From positions 181,535 to 245,534 of the forward strand of contig JBBDWL010000138.1 of assembly GCA_040902895.1 (NCBI GenBank): a stretch of 64,000 nt of DNA. Reading direction: 5' to 3'. The notes beneath the pieces were generated by a model. The model worked only from the letters and a program-made list of their open reading frames with translations, did no database searches and was not told where the DNA came from. The position numbers were made by a program, and so were the translations under genes. Each line of letters begins with the position of its first letter. The first letter of the stretch is position 1. This stretch comes from JALYRV01 sp040902895. Lineage in GTDB: Bacteria > Acidobacteriota > Vicinamibacteria > Vicinamibacterales > SCN-69-37. This document shows positions 23,753 through 32,063 of this stretch, in pieces.

Positions 23753-25879
23753 GTGCCTACAGATGTCCTCGGCACGCCCCTTCAGTTCCTGAAGGGCGTT
23801 GGGCCGCGGCGCGCGGCCGATCTCGAGAAGATCGGGCTCGTCACCGTCGAGGATCTACTGTGCCGCTTTCCGATCCGGTACGAAGATCGCGGCCAGTTCG
23901 CCACGATTGCCTCGCTGCGGCCAGGACAGCGTGCATCCGTGCAGGGCGAAGTGCTGAGCGCGCACGTGCGGCCGACGCGCAGGCCCGGCTTCCGCATCTT
24001 CGAGATGCTCGTGCGCGATCCGTCAGGATCGATCCGCGCCGTTTTTCCCAATCAGACGTTTCTCAAGGACGTCTTCAAGCCGCATCAGCGCGTGATCCTG
24101 TACGGGGCGGTGGAGGTGCGTCCAGGCACCGGACTGCAGCTCGCGAGCCCCGACTACGAGATTCTTTCAGGTGAGGCCGGTGACGCAGGTGAGCCGGCTG
24201 ACGATCACACGATCCACACCGGCCGCATCGTTCCCGTCTACGAAAAGGCGGGCACGATGACGCCGAAGCTGCAGCGGATGCTGGTGCATCAGGCGCTGCA
24301 GCTGGTGGGTCCGCCCGGCGGCGACATCGACGATCCACTGCCTGCCGCGTTGCGGCGAACGCTCGATGTTCCCGATCGGCGCTCGGCCTTCGAGGCGGCG
24401 CATTTTCCACCAGCCGGCGCGCGCCTCGACGAGCTCAACGCGTTTCGCACGCCCGCGCAGCAGCGGCTGATCTTCGAGGAGTTCTTTCTGTTCCAGGCCG
24501 GCCTGCTGCTCAAGCGGCGGCGGCAGCGCGCCGATCGCAAGCGCCGATCGATCGTCATCGACGATCGCGTGCGCGATGCCGCGCGCGCGGTGCTGCCGTT
24601 CAAGCTCACCGGCGATCAGAAACGCGCGGTGAAAGACATCGTCGATGACATGGCCCGGCCCGAGCCGATGAACAGGCTGCTGCAGGGCGATGTCGGCGCC
24701 GGCAAGACGATGGTGGGCCTGCTGGCGGCGCTTGTCGCGATGGAGAACGGCTTCCAGGTGGCCTTCATGGCGCCGACGGAGATCCTCGCGGACCAGCACG
24801 TCCTGACGATCCGGCGGCGGCTCGAAGCGTCGCGCTTTCGCGTCGTGTCGCTCACCGGCAGCGTGCCGGCGAAACGGCGGCGCGAGATTCTCGCGGAGCT
24901 GCAGGCAGGATCGATCCATCTGGTTGTCGGCACGCATGCGCTCGCGGAAGACGCGGTCGCGTTCCGCGAGCTCGGGCTGGTGATCATCGACGAGCAGCAT
25001 CGTTTCGGCGTCGTGCAGCGCGCGGCGCTGCGCGGCAAAGGCGTGAATCCCGACGTGCTCGTCATGACGGCGACCCCGATTCCGCGCACGCTGTCGATGA
25101 CGCTGTACGGCGACCTCGACGTGTCGGTGATCCGCGAAATGCCGCCGGGCCGCGTGCCGGTGAAGACGATGGCCAAAGCCGAGTCGCGGCGCGAAGAGGC
25201 ATATCGCGTCGTGCGCGCCGCCGTCGACGCGGGACGCCAAGCGTACATCATCTATCCGCTCGTCGAAGAATCCGAGAAGATCGATCTTCGCGCCGCCACG
25301 GCGATGGCCGAACACCTCGCCGCCGCGGTCTTCCCGCAGTACCGCGTGGCCCTGCTGCACGGCCGTCTCAAGCCGGATCAGAAGGATCGCGTCATGGCGA
25401 GCTTTGCGGCCGGCGAGACGGACGTGCTCGTCTCGACCAGTGTCGTGGAAGTCGGCGTCGACGTGCCGAATGCGACGGTCATGATCGTGGAGCACGCGGA
25501 GCGGTTCGGGCTCTCGCAGCTGCACCAGCTGCGCGGCCGCGTCGGCCGGAGCGGACACGAATCGACGTGCATCCTGCTGTACCAATCTCCGCTCACCGAC
25601 TCGGGTAAGGCGCGGCTGCAGGCCCTCGTCGAGACGGACGACGGCTTCGTGATCGCCGAGCGCGATCTCGAGCTGCGCGGCCCGGGCGACTTCTTCGGCA
25701 CGCGGCAGTCGGGGCTGCCGACGTTCCGCGTCGGGGACCTCGCGCGCGACGCCGCGATCATGGAGCATGCCCGGCGCGAGGCGTCGGACTGGATTGCCAC
25801 CGACGCAGGTGTGGCGGAGCTGGCCGGGCGGCTGCGTCATCAATGGAAGGCGCGATTTGGTCTCGCGGAGGTGGGATGA
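23753..25879 (+). CDS. recG: ATP-dependent DNA helicase RecG
   Basis: RecG remodels stalled replication forks and branched recombination intermediates. The 708-residue protein has the N-terminal wedge/OB region (LQFLKGVGPRRAADLEKIGL at the start), the Walker A box GDVGAGKTMVG near residue 320, the DEQH box IIDEQHRFGV near 415, MTATPIPRTLSMT, and motif VI in QLHQLRGRVGRSG near 590. The C-terminal RecG wedge-clamp segment ends in HQWKARFGLAEVG. The start is GTG. It overlaps rsmD by four bases. Confidence 0.96.
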   Translation: MPTDVLGTPLQFLKGVGPRRAADLEKIGLVTVEDLLCRFPIRYEDRGQFATIASLRPGQRASVQGEVLSAHVRPTRRPGFRIFEMLVRDPSGSIRAVFPNQTFLKDVFKPHQRVILYGAVEVRPGTGLQLASPDYEILSGEAGDAGEPADDHTIHTGRIVPVYEKAGTMTPKLQRMLVHQALQLVGPPGGDIDDPLPAALRRTLDVPDRRSAFEAAHFPPAGARLDELNAFRTPAQQRLIFEEFFLFQAGLLLKRRRQRADRKRRSIVIDDRVRDAARAVLPFKLTGDQKRAVKDIVDDMARPEPMNRLLQGDVGAGKTMVGLLAALVAMENGFQVAFMAPTEILADQHVLTIRRRLEASRFRVVSLTGSVPAKRRREILAELQAGSIHLVVGTHALAEDAVAFRELGLVIIDEQHRFGVVQRAALRGKGVNPDVLVMTATPIPRTLSMTLYGDLDVSVIREMPPGRVPVKTMAKAESRREEAYRVVRAAVDAGRQAYIIYPLVEESEKIDLRAATAMAEHLAAAVFPQYRVALLHGRLKPDQKDRVMASFAAGETDVLVSTSVVEVGVDVPNATVMIVEHAERFGLSQLHQLRGRVGRSGHESTCILLYQSPLTDSGKARLQALVETDDGFVIAERDLELRGPGDFFGTRQSGLPTFRVGDLARDAAIMEHARREASDWIATDAGVAELAGRLRHQWKARFGLAEVG

Positions 25880-26424
25880 TGGCCGGCATTCGCGTGATCG
25901 CGGGCACGGCGAAGGGCCGCCGGCTCGAGACGCCGTCCTGGACCGGACTGCGCCCGACATCAGACCGCCTGCGTGAATCGCTCTTCAATATCCTGGCGCC
26001 TCGCGTCAGCGGAGCGAGGGTGACCGATGGCTATGCGGGCACGGGGGCGCTGGGCATCGAAGCGCTGAGCCGCGGCGCGGCGCATGTGACCTTCATCGAG
26101 AACGATCCGCGCGCGCTTCGGCTGATTGCCGCGAATCTCGAGCGGGCGGGCATGAAAAGCGCCGGGAACGCGTGTACCATCGTGCGCGCCGGCTTCGTCG
26201 ACATGGCGGCGTCGTATGCGGGCGTCCCGTTCGATCTGGTGCTTCTCGATCCGCCGTACGACGATTCCGGGCTGGCGGCCGCGCTCGGCGCCGCAGAGCG
26301 AATTGTGAGCGATGATGGTCTGGTGGTGCTCGAGCATGCGACCCGCGTCGCGCCACCCGGCACGCCGTTCAGAACCGTGAAGGCCGGCGACAGCTCGCTG
26401 AGTTTTTACAACAGGCAGAGATAA
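25876..26424 (+). CDS. rsmD: 16S rRNA (guanine966-N2)-methyltransferase
   Basis: RsmD methylates G966 of 16S rRNA using SAM. The 182-residue product shows RVIAGTAKGRRLETP at the N-terminus, RPTSDRLRESLFNIL, the SAM-binding DGYAGTGALGIEALSRGA, and the catalytic motif IV DPPY near residue 127. ATG 25876 overlaps the recG stop (ATGATG). The second ATG would remove one residue only. The order recG-rsmD-coaD is a common bacterial arrangement. Confidence 0.95.
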   Translation: MMAGIRVIAGTAKGRRLETPSWTGLRPTSDRLRESLFNILAPRVSGARVTDGYAGTGALGIEALSRGAAHVTFIENDPRALRLIAANLERAGMKSAGNACTIVRAGFVDMAASYAGVPFDLVLLDPPYDDSGLAAALGAAERIVSDDGLVVLEHATRVAPPGTPFRTVKAGDSSLSFYNRQR

Positions 26425-26427
26425 CCC

Positions 26428-26925
26428 ATGCGTATCGCCGTGTATCCAGGGTCCTTCGATCCGCTGACCAACGGTCACGTCGACATCATCGAGCGCGGCG
26501 CCCGGATGTTCGATCGCATCATCGTCGCCATTCTGCTCAACGCCGACAAGTCGGCGCTGTTCTCAGCCGGCGATCGCGTCGCGATCATCCGCGAGGTCTT
26601 CCGCAACACCCCATCGGTTGAAGCCGACACGTTCGACGGTCTGCTCGTCGACTACATGAAGCAGAAAGGGGCGAGCGTGATCGTGCGCGGCCTGCGTGCC
26701 GTGTCGGACTTCGAGTACGAGATGCAGATGGCGTTGATGAACCGGCATCTCTCGGGCGAGATCGAAACCGTGTTCATGATGCCCGCCGAGCAGTACACGT
26801 ACGTCAGCTCGCGACTGGTGAAGGAGGTCGCCGCGCTCGGCGGTTCCGTCAAAGGTCTTGTTCCCGATGTTGTCGCCACGCGGCTGATCGAGCGGCGCCT
26901 CGGGCAAAAGACGCTGAAGGTGTGA
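26428..26925 (+). CDS. coaD: phosphopantetheine adenylyltransferase
   Basis: CoaD adenylates 4'-phosphopantetheine in the fourth step of coenzyme A synthesis. The 165-residue protein has standard length and the nucleotidyltransferase motif GSFDPLTNGHVDII (T/HxGH) near residue 8, VRGLRAVSDFEYEMQMALMNR near 89 and YTYVSSRLVKEVA near 125. It lies three bases after rsmD and overlaps the next gene, so it is read in the same operon. Confidence 0.97.
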   Translation: MRIAVYPGSFDPLTNGHVDIIERGARMFDRIIVAILLNADKSALFSAGDRVAIIREVFRNTPSVEADTFDGLLVDYMKQKGASVIVRGLRAVSDFEYEMQMALMNRHLSGEIETVFMMPAEQYTYVSSRLVKEVAALGGSVKGLVPDVVATRLIERRLGQKTLKV

Positions 26926-28121
26926 TGATGCTGTCCGAACGGATGAAACAGATCGGCCTCTCGCCCACGATGAAGGGGACGATGGAGGCAGAGAAGCTGC
27001 GGCGGCAGGGCATCGACGTCGTCGATCTCGGGGCAGGAGAGCCTGACTTTCCGACGCCGGCGCACATCACGGCGGCCGCGCATGCCGCGCTCGATCGCAA
27101 TTTCACGAAATACACCGCCAATGCGGGAGTGGCCGAGCTGAGGGAAGCCGTTGCCGCGCGATACCGCACCGACTATGGCGTGAGTTATGACGCGAAAGAC
27201 GTGATTCTTTCGGCCGGCGGCAAGCAGGCGCTGTTCAACGCCGCGATGGCGCTGTTCGGCCCCGGCGATGACGTGATCACGCATGCGCCGGGATGGCCCA
27301 CGTTGGTGGAGCAGATCAAGCTTGCCGGCGCAACGCCTGTGATCGTGCAGACCCGTGCGGAAAACGGCTTCAGTCTCGAGGCCGGCCGGCTGCTCGCGGC
27401 GGTGACGCCGCGCACGAAAGGTATCATCATCAATTCGCCGGGCAATCCGACCGGCGCGTTGATTTCGGAAGACGATGCCGCGGCGCTCGGCGACGCGGCC
27501 GCGAAACATGGCTTCTGGATCCTTGTGGATCTCTGTTACGAGAAGCTGATCTACGACGGCCAGCCGCACAACATTCCGAAGGCGCTGACCGAGCGTGCGC
27601 GCGACCGCGTCGTGCTGACCGGATCGGTGTCAAAGGCCTACGCGATGACGGGTTGGCGGTGTGGGTGGGCGATTGGGCCCACCGCGGTGGTGCAGGCATG
27701 TAATGCCTTGCAGAGCCACAGCACCTCCAACGTGAATTCAATCACGCAGCTGGCGGCCGTTGCCGCCTTGACGGGTCCCCAGGATTGTGTGGCCGAGATG
27801 CGCGACGAGTACAAGCGCCGCAGGGATCAGGTCGTACGCTGGCTCGGTGAGGACGAGCGGCTGCAGTGCCAGACGCCGCCGGGCGCGTTCTATCTGTTCC
27901 CGTCGGTGCTCGACTTTCTTTCGCCCGCCGGCGTGCGCACGTCGCAGGAGGTCACCGATCGTCTGCTTGCCGATTCGCATGTCATTCTCACGCCGGGCGA
28001 AGCCTTCGACGCGCCGGGATTCGTCCGCATCTCCTACGCCACGTCGCTCGAGAAGCTGCGGGAAGGGATCTCGCGGATGATCGAGTTTCTGCGGCGGCAC
28101 GAAGCGCGGGCGCAGGTGTGA
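26925..28121 (+). CDS. class I aminotransferase, aspartate aminotransferase type
   Basis: This PLP enzyme moves amino groups between amino acids and 2-oxo acids. The ATG at 26925 gives 398 residues. Neighbouring GTG or ATG codons differ by one residue each. Key motifs are GAGEPDFPTP near residue 35, TKYTANAG, the NSPGNPTGA loop near 170 and the PLP lysine in SVSKAYAMTGWR near 233, with a C-terminal Arg in GFVRISYA. The family (1-gamma type) includes aspartate and prephenate aminotransferases. Specificity cannot be fixed from sequence by eye. Confidence 0.9.
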   Translation: MMLSERMKQIGLSPTMKGTMEAEKLRRQGIDVVDLGAGEPDFPTPAHITAAAHAALDRNFTKYTANAGVAELREAVAARYRTDYGVSYDAKDVILSAGGKQALFNAAMALFGPGDDVITHAPGWPTLVEQIKLAGATPVIVQTRAENGFSLEAGRLLAAVTPRTKGIIINSPGNPTGALISEDDAAALGDAAAKHGFWILVDLCYEKLIYDGQPHNIPKALTERARDRVVLTGSVSKAYAMTGWRCGWAIGPTAVVQACNALQSHSTSNVNSITQLAAVAALTGPQDCVAEMRDEYKRRRDQVVRWLGEDERLQCQTPPGAFYLFPSVLDFLSPAGVRTSQEVTDRLLADSHVILTPGEAFDAPGFVRISYATSLEKLREGISRMIEFLRRHEARAQV

Positions 28122-29509
28122 TCGATCCGTCCATCCTCACGCACCTTCGCGGCATCTGCGGTGACGCGCACGTCCGCACCGACGCTGAGACATGTCTGAC
28201 GTACGGCACCGATGCGCTCAAGCAAGGCACGGCGGCCGATGCCGTGGTCTTCCCGGCAGGGCCCGACGAGATTGCGGCCATCGCGCGCCTGTGCAATGAG
28301 CATCGGGTGCCGATGGTGCCGCGCGGCGCGGGCAGCGGTTACACCGGCGGCGCGGTGCCGCTCGGCGGCGGGGTCGTCATCGCGCTCGATCGGCTGAACA
28401 GAATCCTCGACATCGACGAAGAGAATCTGCTCGTGGTCGCCGAGGCGAACGTCATCACCGGCGACATTCAGGATGCCGTCGAGAAGGTGGGTCTCTTCTA
28501 TCCGCCGGATCCTGCGAGCCTGCGGCAATCGGCGATTGGCGGCAATGTCGCGGAATGCGCCGGCGGTCCTCGCGCGTTCAAGTACGGCACCACCAAGCAG
28601 TACGTGCTCGGCCTCGAAGCGGTGCTGCCGACCGGCGAGATCATCAATACGGGCGGCAAGGTCGTGAAAAATGTGGTGGGCTACGACCTGACGCATCTGC
28701 TGGTCGGATCGGAAGGCACGCTCGCGATCATCACGAAAGTGATTCTGAAGCTGATTCCCAAACCACCGGTGCAGGCCACGCTGCGCGCGACATTCCCTGA
28801 CGTCCAGGGTGCCGTCAACGCCGTGAGCGGACTGCTGCGCGCGCGCGTGATTCCGGCGGCGCTCGAGTTGATCGACGGCGAGTGTCTCGAAGCCGTCGCG
28901 CGCTATCTGAACGTGCGATCGCTCGCGCCCGAGGGAACCGGCGCGCTGCTGCTGATTGAGGTCGATGGGTTGTCGGAGCTCGTCGCGGGCGAAGCACAGC
29001 GCGTGGCGGATGCCTGCAAGGAAGCCGGCGCGACCGAGCTGCTGCGCGCGGCCAACGAGGCCGACCGGCAGGAATTGTGGCGCGTCCGCCGCGAGCTGTC
29101 GCCGTCGCTCAAGGTGATCACGCCGATCAAGCACAATCATGATGTCGTCGTGCCGAAGGGTCGCGTCCCGCAGCTGTTCGAGCTGGTGGCGCGGCTGCGC
29201 GACGAGTACCGGCTTCGCATGCCGTGCTTCGGTCACGTCGGCGACGGCAACATCCACGTCAACTTCATGCTCACGCCCGGCGACGAGGACGAGGCGCGCC
29301 GATCCGCGCGCGCGGAACGCGCGCTGTTCGAAGGCGTGGTCGCGCTCGAAGGCTCGATCAGCGGAGAGCATGGGATTGGCTTCGCGAAGGCGCCGTATCT
29401 GGGCATCGAGCTGTCGCCCGACGAAATCGCGCTGATGCAGCGCGTGAAGCAGGCGTTCGATCCGAACGGCGTGCTGAATCCAGGCAAGATATTTCCGGTC
29501 GCGCGGTAA
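28118..29509 (+). CDS. glcD: FAD-linked oxidase, glycolate oxidase subunit GlcD type
   Basis: This flavoprotein oxidises 2-hydroxyacids such as glycolate or D-lactate. The GTG start at 28118 overlaps the aminotransferase stop, giving 463 residues. The FAD-binding (PCMH) half contains PRGAGSGYTGGAVP near residue 67, YPPDPAS and GGNVAECAGGPRAFKYG near 145, and VGSEGTLAIITK. The C-terminal substrate domain has IKHNHDVVVP, FGHVGDGNIHVNF and SGEHGIGFAK with the conserved His. GlcE and GlcF partners are not next to it. Confidence 0.9.
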   Translation: MIDPSILTHLRGICGDAHVRTDAETCLTYGTDALKQGTAADAVVFPAGPDEIAAIARLCNEHRVPMVPRGAGSGYTGGAVPLGGGVVIALDRLNRILDIDEENLLVVAEANVITGDIQDAVEKVGLFYPPDPASLRQSAIGGNVAECAGGPRAFKYGTTKQYVLGLEAVLPTGEIINTGGKVVKNVVGYDLTHLLVGSEGTLAIITKVILKLIPKPPVQATLRATFPDVQGAVNAVSGLLRARVIPAALELIDGECLEAVARYLNVRSLAPEGTGALLLIEVDGLSELVAGEAQRVADACKEAGATELLRAANEADRQELWRVRRELSPSLKVITPIKHNHDVVVPKGRVPQLFELVARLRDEYRLRMPCFGHVGDGNIHVNFMLTPGDEDEARRSARAERALFEGVVALEGSISGEHGIGFAKAPYLGIELSPDEIALMQRVKQAFDPNGVLNPGKIFPVAR

Positions 29510-29532
29510 GCCGGAGCTAAACCTCCGGCCTG
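29508..29532. repeat. GTAG/CTTTAG-family palindrome after glcD
   Basis: CCGGAG-CTAAAC-CTCCGG occupies 29511-29528, directly after the TAA stop. On the minus strand it has the family's TTTAG core and the same CCGGAG stem as the copy inside the acyltransferase gene at 61051-61068. Its position suggests a terminator-like or mRNA-end hairpin. Confidence 0.75.
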
Positions 29533-29565
29533 CACCGTGGTATCGTGCGCGCGATCGGAGGCACG

Positions 29566-31914
29566 GTGACCGAGATACGTCTTGCGCTTCGTTCCCTGTT
29601 ACACGCGCGCTCGTTCGCCCTGCTTGCCGTTCTAACCCTCGGCACGGGCATTGGGCTCACCGCAGGCATCTTCGCCGTCGTCGATGGCATCCTCTTCAAA
29701 CCGCTGCCCTACGAGGAACCTGAACGGCTGTTCCGCATGATGACCGTGTCGTCGCGGGGCGCCGGTACGTCGATGCCCGGAACGGTCCCCGAACTGGCGC
29801 TCGCGACGGGTGACGTCGCCGGCGTGACCACGGTCGGACCTTTTGTGTCGGCACTCGTGCTGTCCACCGATTCCGACCAGGTGTTCAGCGGTGTGTCTGT
29901 GGGGTTCGGCGGCATGGAGGTTCTGCGGCCCCGGCTGGCGATAGGGCGCCTTCCTGCCGCTGCGACGACGCCGTCGTTGCGGGAAGCCGCACTGCGATAC
30001 GAGACCTGGATCACGCGATTCGGCGGCGGTTCCGACATCATCGGGCGCACTTTGACGTTCGAGCGCATGGAACTGATGGTCGTGGGCGTGCTGGAGAGGG
30101 GAATCGTGCTTCCGGGCACTGGACCAGTCGCGCGTTTCGACCTCATCTACGAGAACCCACAGCCTTCCGCCGCCCCTCGTAACGTCATCGCGCCGGTCGG
30201 CCGCCTCGCTGCAGGCGCACGGTTCGAGGACGTGCAAGCGAAACTCGCCGTCACGACCACCGGGCTTTTCGGAAGCAACGAGCGCGCTTCGGGTTCATTC
30301 ATCCGGGTGCGGCCGCTGCAGGAGGACGTCTTCGCACTCCAACGCGATGGAGTCGTCACCCTGTTCGGAGCATCCGGACTGCTTCTTCTGCTGGCTACGG
30401 TCAATGTCGCGAATCTGATGCTGGCGCGAGGCATGAGCCGGCAGCACGTTTTCGCCATTCAGCGATCGCTCGGCGCCTCGTCTGGGCGTCTGGCGCGACA
30501 GACGTTCGCCGAAAGTGCGCTGCTGGTTCTGGCGAGCTCCGTCCTCGGACTCGCGCTGTGTCAGCTCGCTTTTCGTTTGATCGTCCGGTACGTGCCGCCG
30601 ACATTGACCGCGCTCGTTCCAACCACATTCGGATGGAGAGGGTTTGCCTTCGGGATCGCGGTCGCAGCCGTTACGCTCCCGGTCCTGGCAGCGGTTGCCG
30701 TGCTGCAAGTCTCACGGCAGGCGCCGGCAACCGTCTTGCCGCGAACGGCAACGGGAGCTGGATCGACGAGCCTGCGTCGGGGTCGCGGAGGCTGGATGCT
30801 CGCGTCGGAGGCCGCTGTTGCCCTGGTCCTGATCGCGGCAGCGTCCCTGATGATCGCCAGCTTCGCCAAGGCGGTGACGCGCGACACCGGGTACGACGCC
30901 GACGGTCTCAAAGTCGTCTCTATCTCCTGGGCGGATCGAGCATCGACGCCCCCGCAACGCTTCGCGAGAACGTCCGAGATCCTCAATACGCTGCGCGAGC
31001 ACCCCGATGTTGGCCGCGCCGCATCGATTGATTTCTCGCACTTCGGCAACGCTGCGAGGTTCCGGGGCATTTCGACCAACCGCGAAATTCGCGGCGGCGT
31101 AATGGAGGCGAGCCACGACTTTGCTGACGTGATGGGCCTGACGCTGCTGGAGGGCAGATGGTTCACTGAAGATGAACAGCAGGCGAACGCGCCGGTTGCC
31201 GTCGTCACTCACTCCGCGGCGCGGCAGCTTGCAGCAGACGGGGCACGGCTTGGCGAGTACTACACCTCGCCTCGCGACGTGCCACGTCTCATCGTGGGTA
31301 TCGTCGGCGACATCCGGGAGGATCGGCTCGACGAGCCGAAGCCGGATATGTTCGTTCCGGCCGTCGGAGCCCATCGTGGGTTCGCCGATCTTGTGGTGAG
31401 ACCACGGCGCCCCGGCACCGACCTTGCGGCCCTTGCGACGTCGCTCGCTCGGCGGCATGACGTCCGGGCGCGAGCCGTCGCGATCGAGGTCGCTGACGTG
31501 CTGGGCCGCCAGACCGAACTGTTGCGGTTTCAGGCAGCCCTCTTCGGAGGATTCGGCTGGGTGGCGCTGCTGGTGGCTGCGGTCGGCATATACGCCGTTC
31601 AGCGTTATCTCATCGAACGCCGCCGGTTCGAGATGGGCGTACGCCTCGCGCTCGGCGCAGAACCGCGTTCGCTCGCGCGCATGGTACTGAGCGACGCCTT
31701 GAAACCTGTCTTAGCCGGATCAGTCGCCGGCGTCGGGCTGGGCGTACTTCTGCTGCGGGGTCTCGAGTCGTTGGTATTCGGCATTGAAGTTCTCAACCCG
31801 GTTGTCTTTGTGGTGTCAGCAGGATTGCTCGCAGTCGCGTCGGCGCTCGCTGCGCTGGGTCCCGCTCGCCAGGCGAGCCGCGTCGATCCAATTGTCGTAC
31901 TGAAGGCGGAATAG
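29566..31914 (+). CDS. ADOP-family ABC transporter permease (MacB/FtsX-like)
   Basis: The start chosen is GTG 29566 because a good GGAGG lies five bases upstream (29557-29561). The GTG at 29545 has none. The 782-residue protein has a first membrane span near residues 15-40 (LAVLTLGTGIGLTAGIFAVV), a large MacB_PCD outer domain, three spans in the middle (LFGASGLLLLLATVNVANLMLARG), then a second outer domain and three C-terminal spans ending in ALAALGPARQASRVDPIVVLKAE. This two-fold layout is the duplicated orphan permease expanded in Acidobacteriota. No ATPase gene is adjacent, and the substrate is unknown. It lacks the cytoplasmic N-terminal extension of many ADOPs. Confidence 0.9.
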   Translation: MTEIRLALRSLLHARSFALLAVLTLGTGIGLTAGIFAVVDGILFKPLPYEEPERLFRMMTVSSRGAGTSMPGTVPELALATGDVAGVTTVGPFVSALVLSTDSDQVFSGVSVGFGGMEVLRPRLAIGRLPAAATTPSLREAALRYETWITRFGGGSDIIGRTLTFERMELMVVGVLERGIVLPGTGPVARFDLIYENPQPSAAPRNVIAPVGRLAAGARFEDVQAKLAVTTTGLFGSNERASGSFIRVRPLQEDVFALQRDGVVTLFGASGLLLLLATVNVANLMLARGMSRQHVFAIQRSLGASSGRLARQTFAESALLVLASSVLGLALCQLAFRLIVRYVPPTLTALVPTTFGWRGFAFGIAVAAVTLPVLAAVAVLQVSRQAPATVLPRTATGAGSTSLRRGRGGWMLASEAAVALVLIAAASLMIASFAKAVTRDTGYDADGLKVVSISWADRASTPPQRFARTSEILNTLREHPDVGRAASIDFSHFGNAARFRGISTNREIRGGVMEASHDFADVMGLTLLEGRWFTEDEQQANAPVAVVTHSAARQLAADGARLGEYYTSPRDVPRLIVGIVGDIREDRLDEPKPDMFVPAVGAHRGFADLVVRPRRPGTDLAALATSLARRHDVRARAVAIEVADVLGRQTELLRFQAALFGGFGWVALLVAAVGIYAVQRYLIERRRFEMGVRLALGAEPRSLARMVLSDALKPVLAGSVAGVGLGVLLLRGLESLVFGIEVLNPVVFVVSAGLLAVASALAALGPARQASRVDPIVVLKAE

Positions 31915-31993
31915 CAGGCGCGGGGAAACGTCCTGCGGGCTATGCGCGTAATACAGCCGGCGCTCGCGTGTTAAGATGCGACGGCATGCACCG

Positions 31994-32052
31994 CCGAAGC
32001 CAAGGCTTCGGCCCACCGCATACCGTCGAGCCAAAGCTAAAGCCTTCAGCCT
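31994..32052. repeat. two adjacent GTAG/CTTTAG-family palindromes upstream of the S9 peptidase gene
   Basis: The first copy is CCGAAGCC-AA-GGCTTCGG (31994-32011). The second (32029-32052) is imperfect and has a CTAAAG core flanked by AGCCAAAG and CCTTCAGCCT. On the minus strand they begin GTGGG and GTAGG. Both lie in the leader of the peptidase gene, the second only 12 bases before its ATG, so they could influence translation. Confidence 0.7.
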
Positions 32053-32063
32053 ACCGAGGTCTT